Source: Oscillospiraceae bacterium
GTDB taxonomy: Bacteria; Bacillota; Clostridia; Oscillospirales; Ruminococcaceae
Assembly (NCBI GenBank): GCA_031281115.1
Contig: JAITFV010000132.1
Location: 1 to 12,083, forward strand
Direction of reading: 5' to 3'
Length of the DNA stretch: 12,083 bases
The first letter of the stretch is position 1. Each line of letters begins with the position of its first letter. The position numbers were made by a program, and so were the translations under genes. Of the stretch, positions 1-4,238 are shown one piece after another. The notes below the pieces were generated by a model that made no database searches, had not been told where the DNA came from, and worked only from the letters and a program-made list of their open reading frames with translations.

Positions 1-171
1 TTTGCCGCTTTGCAGCCCCTCATTTACACGCGCCGCCAAAATTCCGGTTATGTAATCAATCACCATGAGCAAAAACGCGAAGAAAAAGTAATGCCACACG
101 TTATCAACCCACATTCCGACAGCTCCGATTGCCGCCGACAGCGCCGCCGTCAGCCTTGAATTAAGTTCCAT
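1..171 (-). CDS. Phage-type holin, N-terminal part (gene runs off the left edge)
   Basis: The first 57 codons of a small membrane protein that would form lesions in the cytoplasmic membrane and let an endolysin reach the wall. After a short polar start (MELNSRL) comes an Ala/Gly-rich hydrophobic stretch, then WVDNVWHYFFFAFLLMVIDY and the sequence DYITGILAARVNEG. The hydrophobic helix followed by D-Y-x-T-G is the hallmark of the phage_holin_4 (toxin secretion/phage lysis holin) family. The ATG at 171 has GAGGTG seven bases upstream. It lies inside the end of the preceding reading frame (stop at 161-163), an overlap that suggests translational coupling. The C-terminal half and any endolysin gene lie beyond the window. 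The same family also exports large clostridial toxins (TcdE-like), so phage lysis is likely but not proven. Confidence 0.85.
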   Translation of the reverse strand, partial: MELNSRLTAALSAAIGAVGMWVDNVWHYFFFAFLLMVIDYITGILAARVNEGLQSGK

Positions 172-440
172 TATCGTCACCTCTACATTCTATCATTGTT
201 TGCAATGCGCTTACCGACGTCAGCCCTCTTGTGTTTGCGGGCAGCTGCCCCGCCACTTCTAAAATCGCCGCTCTTAACAGCTTCACTTCTTCTTGAAGTA
301 TATCAAATTCCCCTCCTTGGAGGGGTGCCGCCTTTGGCGGCGGGGTGGTTGACGCCTCCTCGGAGGGGTGAACGGCGAAGTCGGAGTAGGTTGTGGCTCG
401 CCATATCGAGGCGGTTCCTTAAAATCATTTCTCTTGTCAT
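161..440 (-). pseudogene. Small pre-holin phage gene, frame-disrupted by a palindromic repeat
   Basis: The ATG at 440 has AAGGAG upstream and opens a frame (MTREMILRN...) that stops after 45 codons at 303. Downstream, a different frame encodes a coherent coiled-coil-like C-terminus (FDILQEEVKLLRAAILEVA, then QLPANTRGL and LQTMIE). This frame runs to a TAA at 161-163, inside the holin start. The distance from ATG to that stop is 280 bases, one more than a multiple of three, so the two halves are out of frame. The palindromic repeat at about 303-420 sits exactly between them. The second frame has no ATG of its own before its conserved part. My inference is that a small phage protein of the kind encoded between tail fibre and holin was interrupted by the repeat. 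A programmed shift is possible but no convincing slippery site is visible. Confidence 0.6.
303..420. repeat. GC-rich palindromic repeat inserted in the pre-holin gene
   Basis: Three compact palindromes in a row: CCCCTCC-TT-GGAGGGG (310-325), GCCGCC-TTT-GGCGGC (327-341) and CCTCC-TC-GGAGG (355-366). They are followed by a GC-rich tail to about 420 containing GGCTCGCCATATCGAGGCGG. Composition is sharply different from the AT-rich flanks, and the block falls where the host reading frame is broken. It resembles the short REP-like palindromic repeats scattered through many Clostridia genomes. The exact ends are estimates, and only one copy is present here. Confidence 0.6.
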
Positions 441-485
441 GTTTTTGTTCTCCTTATATTATAATGATTGCCTTTTCTACTTATA

Positions 486-514
486 ATTATATACTGGTGT
501 CAGTAGTTTGTCAA
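486..514 (-). promoter_or_regulatory. Sigma-A promoter of the pre-holin/holin operon
   Basis: On the minus strand, a perfect -35 TTGACA (514-509) and a perfect -10 TATAAT (491-486) are separated by exactly 17 bp. It points into the ATG at 440. The spacer is filled by the palindrome TACTG-ACAC-CAGTA (505-492), so a repressor bound there would block polymerase directly. Such a strong promoter ahead of a lysis gene implies tight repression. Confidence 0.8.
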
Positions 515-575
515 TACTTAAAGTTGCACAAATATACTGACGCCATTTTGTGTAATGTGTATATTGACACCAGTA
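492..575. promoter_or_regulatory. Operator array for the divergent RHH repressor / holin promoters
   Basis: Three related sites. Site A (492-505) reads TACTGACACCAGTA on the minus strand. Site B (562-575) reads TATTGACACCAGTA on the plus strand. Site C (535-548) reads TACTGACGCCATTT and is degenerate in its right half. Sites A and B are inverted repeats with arms TACTG/CAGTA around ACAC, and the match extends two bases further (16-mers with 15 of 16 identical). Site A fills the spacer of the minus-strand promoter, and site B covers the -35 of the plus-strand promoter. The likely ligand is the RHH protein encoded at 617-811, since RHH repressors bind short, repeated palindromic half-sites; this is inference. 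Confidence 0.7.
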
Positions 576-593
576 TATATAATAATGTATACT
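564..593 (+). promoter_or_regulatory. Promoter of the RHH repressor gene
   Basis: The -35 TTGACA (564-569) and -10 TATACT (588-593) have an 18-bp spacer and lie 24 bases before the ATG at 617. Operator site B overlaps the -35 box, which suggests autorepression. Confidence 0.7.
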
Positions 594-616
594 AAAATGT
601 AACTGGAGGTGAAGTT

Positions 617-811
617 ATGCCGTATAGCGAGGCTCAAAAAAGAGCGAGCATGAAGTATAATGAAAAAGCGTATGACCGCATAGCTTTGCGAGTCGCCAAA
701 GGTGACAGGGAAAAAATAAAAGCCTTCGCCGAAAGTAACGGCGAAAGCCTAAATGGTTTTATTAATAGAATTATTGATGAAGCTATGGGTAAAGAAAAAC
801 CGAGGGAGTGA
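617..811 (+). CDS. Small ribbon-helix-helix (Arc/CopG-type) DNA-binding protein
   Basis: A 64-residue basic protein. After a charged N-terminal arm (residues 1-18) comes YDRIALRVAKGDREKIKAFA, which fits a beta strand (DRIALRV) leading into helix 1. The turn SNGESLNGF then leads into helix 2 (INRIIDEAMG). This is the RHH fold used by Arc, CopG/MetJ-type repressors and many antitoxins. The ATG has GGAGGTG seven bases upstream. No toxin gene follows: a terminator overlaps the stop codon. The divergent promoter with matching palindromes suggests that the protein represses its own gene and the opposing pre-holin/holin operon. It could be a prophage regulator or a domesticated one. An orphan antitoxin is a weaker alternative. 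Confidence 0.8.
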   Translation: MPYSEAQKRASMKYNEKAYDRIALRVAKGDREKIKAFAESNGESLNGFINRIIDEAMGKEKPRE

Positions 812-826
812 TTCTTCGGTTTTTTT
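796..826 (+). terminator. Rho-independent terminator of the RHH gene
   Basis: The stem AAAACCGA (796-803) / TCGGTTTT (816-823) has a 12-base loop and is followed by a run of seven T (820-826). The 5' arm lies in the last codons and the TGA stop is in the loop. Confidence 0.8.
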
Positions 827-836
827 ATATAAAAAA

Positions 837-855
837 TGGCACATGATTGGCACAT
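837..855. repeat. TGGCACAT direct repeat, possible integrase arm-type sites
   Basis: TGGCACAT occurs at 837-844 and 848-855, offset by 11 bp. They lie about 120 bp from the 3' end of the tRNA-Trp gene on the phage-like side. Spaced direct repeats of this kind next to a tRNA 3' end resemble tyrosine-integrase arm sites at a prophage end. No integrase gene is in the window, so the role is inferred from position only. The rest of 856-974 holds only a weak hairpin (CCGCTTA/TAAGCGG around 919-945). Confidence 0.35.
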
Positions 856-974
856 TATTTTTAATATCAATGTGAACACTTGCAAACAAACGCTAACAAT
901 ATAACCAAAGAGATAACCCGCTTAAATTTAATGTCTAAGCGGATTTTGCTTTAATAATGCACTCTTTTTCACGA

Positions 975-1046
<72 letters not shown>

Positions 1047-1218
1047 ATGTTTTTTGCGAACCTTGTAAAATCGCTCTGTGACGCTGTTTATTGGCTTTGC
1101 TGCTTGCGTATGCGGTTTGGAAAGTACCCAGATTGGGGGGTCTTTCCGTGCTATAGGTGACCCCCAAAAACCCCGGCATAAAATTCTAAAAGTACAGATG
1201 CTGCCAAAACACCCTATA
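1047..1218 (-). other. Transcribed 5' leader of tRNA-Trp with a GC-rich hairpin
   Basis: About 165 bases separate the tRNA promoter from the mature 5' end. No credible reading frame was found. The one structure is a hairpin TTGGGGGGTC (1133-1142) / GACCCCCAA (1159-1167) with a 16-base loop, lacking a T-run on either strand and therefore not an obvious terminator. It may simply be processed away, or it may be an unrecognised small RNA. Confidence 0.35.
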
Positions 1219-1247
1219 ATTATATCACGAATTATAGAATATGTCAA
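1219..1247 (-). promoter_or_regulatory. Promoter of tRNA-Trp
   Basis: Perfect -35 TTGACA (1247-1242), a 17-bp spacer and perfect -10 TATAAT (1224-1219) on the minus strand, pointing to the tRNA. An 8-bp inverted repeat CTATAATT/AATTATAG overlaps the spacer and -10. Confidence 0.8.
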
Positions 1248-1305
1248 GAGAAAAATTCGGTTTTCCACGGAAATTTAGACCGTGTATCAAAATAGATAAA
1301 TCAAA

Positions 1306-2139
1306 TTAATATATTCCCCCTTTTTTATTCTTTCTGCTGAACATCGCGACTTCTTGGTTTTTCGCGCTTTTTTTACGCAGATATTCTGCCTTGTTTTCGG
1401 AAAAGCTCGCATCTCTTTTAAGAGATAGGTAGCTTTCCCAGTGCTCCCGCAGCAGTTCGCCGCTTCCGAGTGCAGCTTTTCCCACCCCCGACGAGCCGAG
1501 AAGGATAAGCGTTTTCTTAGGTTTTAAGTAATCTTGAAGTTCGGTCAAACCTTGTCCCGTAAGCGCGCTTATTACGTAAACACCTGCTTTTTTCGCTAAT
1601 TTTTCTGCTGCTTTCAATTGTCCGTTATAATCTTCAATCAAGTCTGCTTTCGTGAGAATTACAGCGGGGACTGCGCCGCTTTGCCAAGCGATTGCTAAAT
1701 AGCGTTCGAGCCGCTTTAAATTAAAATCGCGGTTGAGCGACTGCATTATAAATACACAGTCGAAGTTTGCGGCGATTGCCTGTTCACCCTGCCCGGGCGT
1801 CGGGTCGCGACGGGATAAGAATGTCTTGCGCTGCAGAGTTTTGATTATCCGGCTGTCGCCGTTTTTGTTATAATCATACTGTTTCTGAACAAACAAAATT
1901 TGTTCAGAAACAGGGATTGCGCCGTTGTAATCAATCATCACAAAGTCGCCCGTTGTGGGATATTCTTCGCCGGACTGATTAAAATACACGCTGCTTTTTA
2001 GTTTGCCGGAAACATGACCGTGCCCGCAAATTAATTCATAACGCCCGCGGTGAACGGCGGTGACCCGCGCAGGGATTCCTGTAGCGTCTTCCGGCAAAAA
2101 AGTCGGGGTAAAGCCGTAATTAAATAAGTCTGTTTTCAA
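1306..2139 (-). CDS. rsgA: RsgA-like ribosome-associated GTPase with internal in-frame deletion
   Basis: RsgA is a circularly permuted GTPase that helps mature the 30S ribosomal subunit. This 277-residue frame has the N-terminal OB-fold region (about 20-85), then the permuted G domain: RLERYLA (143-149), G4 as TKAD (163-166, normally NKxD), G5 SAL (191-193) and G1 GSSGVGK (215-221). Directly after that lysine the sequence jumps to AALGSGELL and a C-terminal helix region (HWESYLSLKRDASF, KAEYLRKKSA) that normally follows the zinc-binding Cys/His segment. The switch regions, G3 DTPG and the Cys-His-Cys zinc site are missing. About 80 residues have been lost compared with the usual ~350. GTP hydrolysis should therefore be abolished although the frame stays open. 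The start is TTG at 2139, chosen because AAGGAG lies seven bases upstream. Expression is probably controlled by the leader/attenuator at 2203-2384. A weak hairpin (CACGG/CCGTG, 1266-1284) follows the stop. Confidence 0.85.
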   Translation of the reverse strand: MKTDLFNYGFTPTFLPEDATGIPARVTAVHRGRYELICGHGHVSGKLKSSVYFNQSGEEYPTTGDFVMIDYNGAIPVSEQILFVQKQYDYNKNGDSRIIKTLQRKTFLSRRDPTPGQGEQAIAANFDCVFIMQSLNRDFNLKRLERYLAIAWQSGAVPAVILTKADLIEDYNGQLKAAEKLAKKAGVYVISALTGQGLTELQDYLKPKKTLILLGSSGVGKAALGSGELLREHWESYLSLKRDASFSENKAEYLRKKSAKNQEVAMFSRKNKKGGIY

Positions 2140-2202
2140 TGTTTTTCTCCTTGTATTAAAGTAGTTTTAACCGATTGCGAAATGTATACTCGTTTAAATT
2201 TG

Positions 2203-2245
2203 CGCACAAAAATACCGTATAAAGCAACAATGCCTTATACGGTAT
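2203..2245 (-). terminator. Intrinsic terminator in the leader of the RsgA-like gene (attenuator)
   Basis: On the minus strand, a 15-bp stem (2245-2231 with 2226-2212, one G-U pair) closes a four-base loop. It is followed by TTTTTGT. It lies between the leader ORF and the RsgA-like start, about 65 bases before the latter, so the downstream gene needs read-through. Its 3' arm can pair instead with the end of the leader ORF. Confidence 0.85.
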
Positions 2246-2269
2246 GTATAATTCAGGTTGTTACTTTAT
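2219..2269 (-). promoter_or_regulatory. Predicted antiterminator: leader-ORF stop region pairs with terminator 3' arm
   Basis: In the RNA, AUAAAGUAACAA (2269-2258, containing the leader stop codon UAA) is complementary over 12 bases, with one G-U, to UUGUUGCUUUAU (2230-2219), which is the loop and 3' arm of the terminator. A ribosome that reaches the stop codon would cover the first strand and let the terminator form. A ribosome stalled earlier in the ORF would leave it free to pair and allow read-through. The pairing is seen in the sequence; the regulatory logic is inferred from known leader-peptide attenuators. Confidence 0.65.
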
Positions 2270-2320
2270 TAGCACAGCAAAGCCGAAGGGCATGAACCCT
2301 CGCAAATGATTCAATTTCAT
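2261..2320 (-). CDS. 19-codon leader peptide ORF
   Basis: A short ORF, MKLNHLRGFMPFGFAVLIK, starting at ATG 2320 with AAAGGAG nine bases upstream and ending in TAA at 2263-2261. It sits between a strong promoter (2356-2384) and an intrinsic terminator (2203-2245), with nothing else in that transcript. It has no signal peptide or cysteine pattern pointing to a secreted or toxic peptide. The coupling of its stop region to the terminator arm suggests that translation itself is the signal, as in leader peptides of antibiotic-inducible ribosome-protection and methylase genes. The residues G-F-M-P-F-G-F would be the natural place for a stall. A stand-alone small protein cannot be excluded. Confidence 0.65.
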   Translation of the reverse strand: MKLNHLRGFMPFGFAVLIK

Positions 2321-2355
2321 AAAACACATCTCCTTTCAAAACAGGAATTGCTTAC

Positions 2356-2384
2356 AGTATAACATAAAACAACCGGTTTGTCAA
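2356..2384 (-). promoter_or_regulatory. Promoter of the leader peptide / RsgA-like transcript
   Basis: Minus-strand -35 TTGACA (2384-2379), 17-bp spacer and -10 TATACT (2361-2356). The start would fall near 2350, some 30 bases before the leader ATG. Confidence 0.8.
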
Positions 2385-2430
2385 CAGATTTTTCAGTTAA
2401 TATTCAACTAATCTTCGTTGACGCTGGCGT

Positions 2431-2473
2431 AAAAATAAAACAAGAGCGGTTTTCATGAATCCGCCCCCGCTTG
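2431..2473 (-). terminator. Probable terminator downstream of the S24 repressor fragment
   Basis: On the minus strand, CAAGCGG (2473-2467) pairs with CCGC..CTTG (2449-2441) with a two-base bulge and a GC-rich loop. It is followed by the T-rich TTTTATTTTT (2440-2431). It lies eight bases past the stop of the repressor remnant. Confidence 0.5.
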
Positions 2474-2480
2474 GTTATAT

Positions 2481-2618
2481 TCAATTTTCCGTCCAATTTA
2501 ACACTTCGCCGAAAGTGTGCAGATGGGCATCTTCGTGAATTTCTATATCTTCACAATCAGGATTATCGGAAACGAGCCGGATTTTACGATAATCGTGGTC
2601 TACTTTCAGCCGTTTACA
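2481..2618 (-). pseudogene. C-terminal fragment of an S24 (LexA/CI-type) phage repressor
   Basis: On the minus strand the frame from about 2618 reads KRLKVDHDYRKIRLVSDNPD, then EDIEIHEDAH and FGEVLNWTEN, ending in TGA at 2483-2481. The pattern (V)KRLK - x - L - SDNPxxxxIxI - FGxVxxW is the end of the peptidase_S24 domain of self-cleaving prophage and ICE repressors. It contains the region following the catalytic lysine-side strand but not the Ser/Lys dyad or the DNA-binding domain. Upstream of about 2618 the frame stays open but no longer resembles the family, so I place the break there. It is probably all that remains of an excised or decayed mobile element. Confidence 0.6.
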
Positions 2619-2698
2619 ATGCCGGTTATGATTGAGCTGGCAATGATTAAACGCAAATACGAGAAGGTGAAGAGCGCGCTTGAGGACGATTCTGTTAT

Positions 2699-2757
2699 AA
2701 TAGGACTAAGCAGGGAACTCTGTAAACATGAGGGGTTCGCGCTTAGTCCTATTTTTA
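2699..2757 (+). terminator. Orphan strong terminator in gene debris
   Basis: A perfect 13-bp stem AATAGGACTAAGC (2699-2711) / GCTTAGTCCTATT (2741-2753) encloses a 29-base loop and is followed by TTTTTATA. Just upstream a plus-strand frame (about 2620-2697; MPVMIELAMIKRKYEKVKSA) could be the tail of a lost gene, but I do not recognise it and it reads straight through the terminator. Confidence 0.65.
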
Positions 2758-2807
2758 TATGCCCGATATTCGGGTAAATCTTCAAAAATCAGGAGGTATT
2801 TAAAAAT

Positions 2808-2948
2808 ATGTGTAAAATCCTGACAATAGCTTCCCAAAAAGGGGGAGTTTCAAAAACCTCAAGCGTCCTTAATCTCGCTCATACTCGGAGCAATTCTATA
2901 TTGTCTCCCGCAGTACAAAACTGTGTCGCCGTAGTTAAGTGCAAATGA
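2808..2948 (+). pseudogene. N-terminal remnant of a ParA/Soj-family ATPase
   Basis: The ATG at 2808 has AGGAGG ten bases upstream. It begins MCKILTIASQKGGVSKTSSV and continues LNLA: the deviant Walker A (KGGVxKT) and first helix of ParA/MinD-type partition ATPases from plasmids, chromosomes and ICEs. The family similarity stops after LNLA at about 2879. From there the frame reads 22 unrelated residues to a TGA, because it has entered the antisense strand of the DUF45 gene. The remaining ~230 residues (Walker A', switch II, DNA-binding helices) are absent. The original gene was cut by the same deletion that truncated its neighbour. Confidence 0.8.
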
Positions 2949-3134
2949 ATCTTTGCGCTGTGACTGCGTTTTTGATTCGGAGAGATGGGTATTAATCCAT
3001 TTTTGTTTGGATAAAACAAACGCTTCAATTTCGCGGAGCGGCGTTCGCAGCGGCGCACGAACTTCGACTTTTCCGCCGCGTATGTAAATTGCAATAGTTT
3101 TGCGTTTTGAGCGGGTAAGTGAATATGGGTTCAT
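2859..3134 (-). pseudogene. YgjP/DUF45-type metallopeptidase, C-terminally truncated
   Basis: It starts at ATG 3134, which overlaps the cutA stop as ATGA. The upstream in-frame GTG (3155) lacks this logic. Residues 9-70 match the N-terminal region of YgjP/DUF45 proteins: RSKRKTIAIYIRGGKVEVRA, then PLREIEAFVLSKQKWI and ALNYGDTVLYCG. About 80 family-like residues remain out of ~230. The C-terminal catalytic part with the HELAH zinc motif is gone, replaced by about ten residues read antisense through the ParA fragment to a TGA at 2859. The break lies near 2880. It cannot be an active peptidase. Confidence 0.8.
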
Positions 3135-3445
3135 TTGGTACAATCCCAAATCCACTCTAAATATTCCGACAATCCGCCCTCTATCGGAACCTGCACAATT
3201 TCCGGCACATCATACGTGTGAATTTCTCTTATCGCCGCCGTAATTTCACCGAGCAAATCCGTTTTCGATTTTATCAAAAGCATAATTTCGCTTTCGTTGC
3301 AAATTTTACCCTGCCATGAATATAAACTTTCAATCGGAAGCAGCTGAACGCAGGCGGCAAGCCGTTTTTCAACAAGCAATTTCGCTGCCCGCTTCGCCGA
3401 TTCCTTATCGGGAAACGTTGAAATTATTATTGAATATTTTGTCAT
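3131..3445 (-). CDS. cutA: CutA1-family trimeric divalent-cation tolerance protein
   Basis: 104 residues, full family length. It shows the CutA1 signature throughout: IIISTFPDKESAKRAAKLLV, RLAACVQ (29-34), the SLYSWQGKI strand (40-48), ESEIMLLIKS (51-60), HTYDVPEIV (76-84) and a C-terminal YLEWIWD helix. CutA1 forms a cytosolic ferredoxin-like trimer with copper-binding ability in vitro; its exact role remains unclear even in well-studied bacteria. The ATG at 3445 has GAGGTG six bases upstream and overlaps the hxlR stop by ATGA. It is therefore the second gene of an operon whose third gene is broken. A metallothionein-like gene lies 600 bp away on the other strand. Confidence 0.92.
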   Translation of the reverse strand: MTKYSIIISTFPDKESAKRAAKLLVEKRLAACVQLLPIESLYSWQGKICNESEIMLLIKSKTDLLGEITAAIREIHTYDVPEIVQVPIEGGLSEYLEWIWDCTK

Positions 3446-3795
3446 TCTGCGCACCTCATAAAACAGCTTATGTCAATGCCATTTTCTTTCATGTAATTTG
3501 TTCCCCATGCGCACATAGCATCCAAAATCGGTTTTATACTCCTGCCCAAATCCGAAAGCGAATATTCAACTTTCGGCGGCACAACGGGATAAACCGTGCG
3601 AATCACCAAATTATCTTTTTCAAGTTCGCGCAGCTGCTGCGTGAGCATTTTTTGCGTTGCCTGAGGAATTAGGCGCTGCAGCTCCCCGAATCTCCGCTTC
3701 TCCTCAATTAAATGCCACAAAATAATAGCTTTATATTTCCCGCCAATCATAGCGAGCGTCGCCACGACGGGGCAGTTGGTGTTGCTGCAATCCAT
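3442..3795 (-). CDS. HxlR-family winged-helix transcriptional regulator
   Basis: 117 residues with the full HxlR pattern: CPVVATLAMIGGKYKAIILW (8-27), RRFGELQRLIP (34-44), the recognition helix TQKMLTQQLRELE (47-59), the wing VYPVVPPKVEYSLS (68-81) and the dimer helix LGRSIKPILDAM. The conserved N-terminal Cys8 (plus Cys3) is the position used for thiol-based sensing in relatives such as YodB and HypR, so redox or electrophile control is plausible. The ATG at 3795 has AGGAG six bases upstream. It is first in an operon with cutA, and repeated GTACT motifs in its promoter could be its own operator. The effector is not evident. Confidence 0.92.
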   Translation of the reverse strand: MDCSNTNCPVVATLAMIGGKYKAIILWHLIEEKRRFGELQRLIPQATQKMLTQQLRELEKDNLVIRTVYPVVPPKVEYSLSDLGRSIKPILDAMCAWGTNYMKENGIDISCFMRCAE

Positions 3796-3822
3796 GACAA
3801 ACTCCTGACAGGCACTTTTAGG

Positions 3823-3854
3823 GTACTATACCACTTTATTGTGCGTACTTGTAA
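3823..3854 (-). promoter_or_regulatory. Candidate promoter and operator of the hxlR-cutA operon
   Basis: Minus-strand -35 TTACAA (3854-3849) and -10 TATAGT (3830-3825) with an 18-bp spacer. GTACT occurs at both edges (3823-3827 and 3845-3849), 22 bp apart, consistent with a regulator binding on one DNA face. The -35 match is modest. Confidence 0.5.
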
Positions 3855-3889
3855 TTATGATTATTTGTGTCATCATTATAACCAGTTAA

Positions 3890-4007
3890 GTTAAAACCGC
3901 CAAAGGCGGCTTGACTTGACTGCATAGCTGATTGTCCGTGCTGATGGCACGACGGCAAGCGCCGCTTGCCGAGAAAACACTTTAGTGTTTTCAATTTAAT
4001 CAGCTAT
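3890..4007. repeat. Cloverleaf-like multi-hairpin element before the metallothionein-like gene
   Basis: An outer 10-bp stem ATAGCTGATT (3924-3933) / AATCAGCTAT (3998-4007) encloses three perfect hairpins. These are CGTGC-TGATG-GCACG (3937-3951), CGGCAAGC-GCC-GCTTGCCG (3953-3971) and GAAAACACT-TT-AGTGTTTTC (3973-3992). A fourth hairpin centred on CCGCC-AAA-GGCGG (3898-3910), extended by AAGTTAA/TTGACTT, lies just before. It is noncoding, sits between two divergent genes, and resembles the elements at 4239-4377 and 5292-5430 in architecture but not in sequence. It could be a non-autonomous repeat or a structured 5' leader. Confidence 0.65.
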
Positions 4008-4043
4008 ATAACCAAGTATAACATACGAAAGGAGGTCTGTCAA

Positions 4044-4187
4044 ATGAAAAGGTACATAAAGCTTCACATGATTGAAGACGGCAGCTGCAATAATCCGCAT
4101 TGTAAGTGTCCTGACTGTAAATGCGGCGACAACTGTAAGTGTGCTCCGGGCGAGCCATGTCCCTGCGGATGCGATTGCCACAAATAG
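4044..4187 (+). CDS. Metallothionein-like cysteine-rich small protein
   Basis: 47 residues with 11 cysteines (15, 20, 22, 25, 27, 31, 33, 39, 41, 43, 45) and histidines at 8, 19 and 46. Eight of the cysteines fall in CxC steps (20/22, 25/27, 31/33, then 39/41/43/45), the arrangement that lets metallothioneins wrap a cluster of Zn, Cd or Cu(I). The first 14 residues lack cysteine. I chose ATG 4044 because AAAGGAGG lies eight bases upstream; the frame is open further back, but that sequence is the cloverleaf repeat. It does not match the cyanobacterial SmtA pattern closely, so the family name is descriptive. Placement near cutA and a thiol-type HxlR regulator hints at metal or redox handling. 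No clear terminator follows. Confidence 0.75.
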   Translation: MKRYIKLHMIEDGSCNNPHCKCPDCKCGDNCKCAPGEPCPCGCDCHK

Positions 4188-4199
4188 TATTCTAAAACG

Positions 4200-4228
4200 T
4201 TGACTTTCAACAGCCGGTATAGTATAAT
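4200..4228 (+). promoter_or_regulatory. Promoter of the methyltransferase gene
   Basis: The -35 TTGACT (4200-4205), 17-bp spacer and perfect -10 TATAAT (4223-4228) are followed within 10 bp by the left inverted repeat. The transcript therefore starts with a ~140-base highly structured leader before the ATG at 4402. Confidence 0.75.
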
Positions 4229-4238
4229 GAAAGGACTA

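Noticed and set aside
196..486. 96-codon plus-strand reading frame
   Set aside because: Antisense to the pre-holin gene and its repeat, ending in the divergent promoter; no ribosome site.
617..811. Toxin-antitoxin module built on the RHH gene
   Set aside because: No partner gene follows; a terminator overlaps the stop codon and the divergent gene is a phage pre-holin gene, so a stand-alone repressor fits better.
919..945. Terminator after tRNA-Trp
   Set aside because: The 7-bp stem has a long AT-rich loop and poor T-tracts on both strands, so it is mentioned only as a weak hairpin.
1133..1167. Terminator or known riboswitch in the tRNA-Trp leader
   Set aside because: The hairpin has no T-tract on either strand and matches no riboswitch class I can identify.
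2517..2777. 86-codon plus-strand reading frame
   Set aside because: It runs antisense through the S24 repressor remnant and then straight through a strong terminator; only the short stretch 2620-2697 might be remnant coding sequence and I do not recognise it.
3966..4043. Upstream extension of the metallothionein-like frame to an ATG at 3966
   Set aside because: The extension translates the cloverleaf hairpins and has no ribosome site, whereas ATG 4044 has an ideal one.
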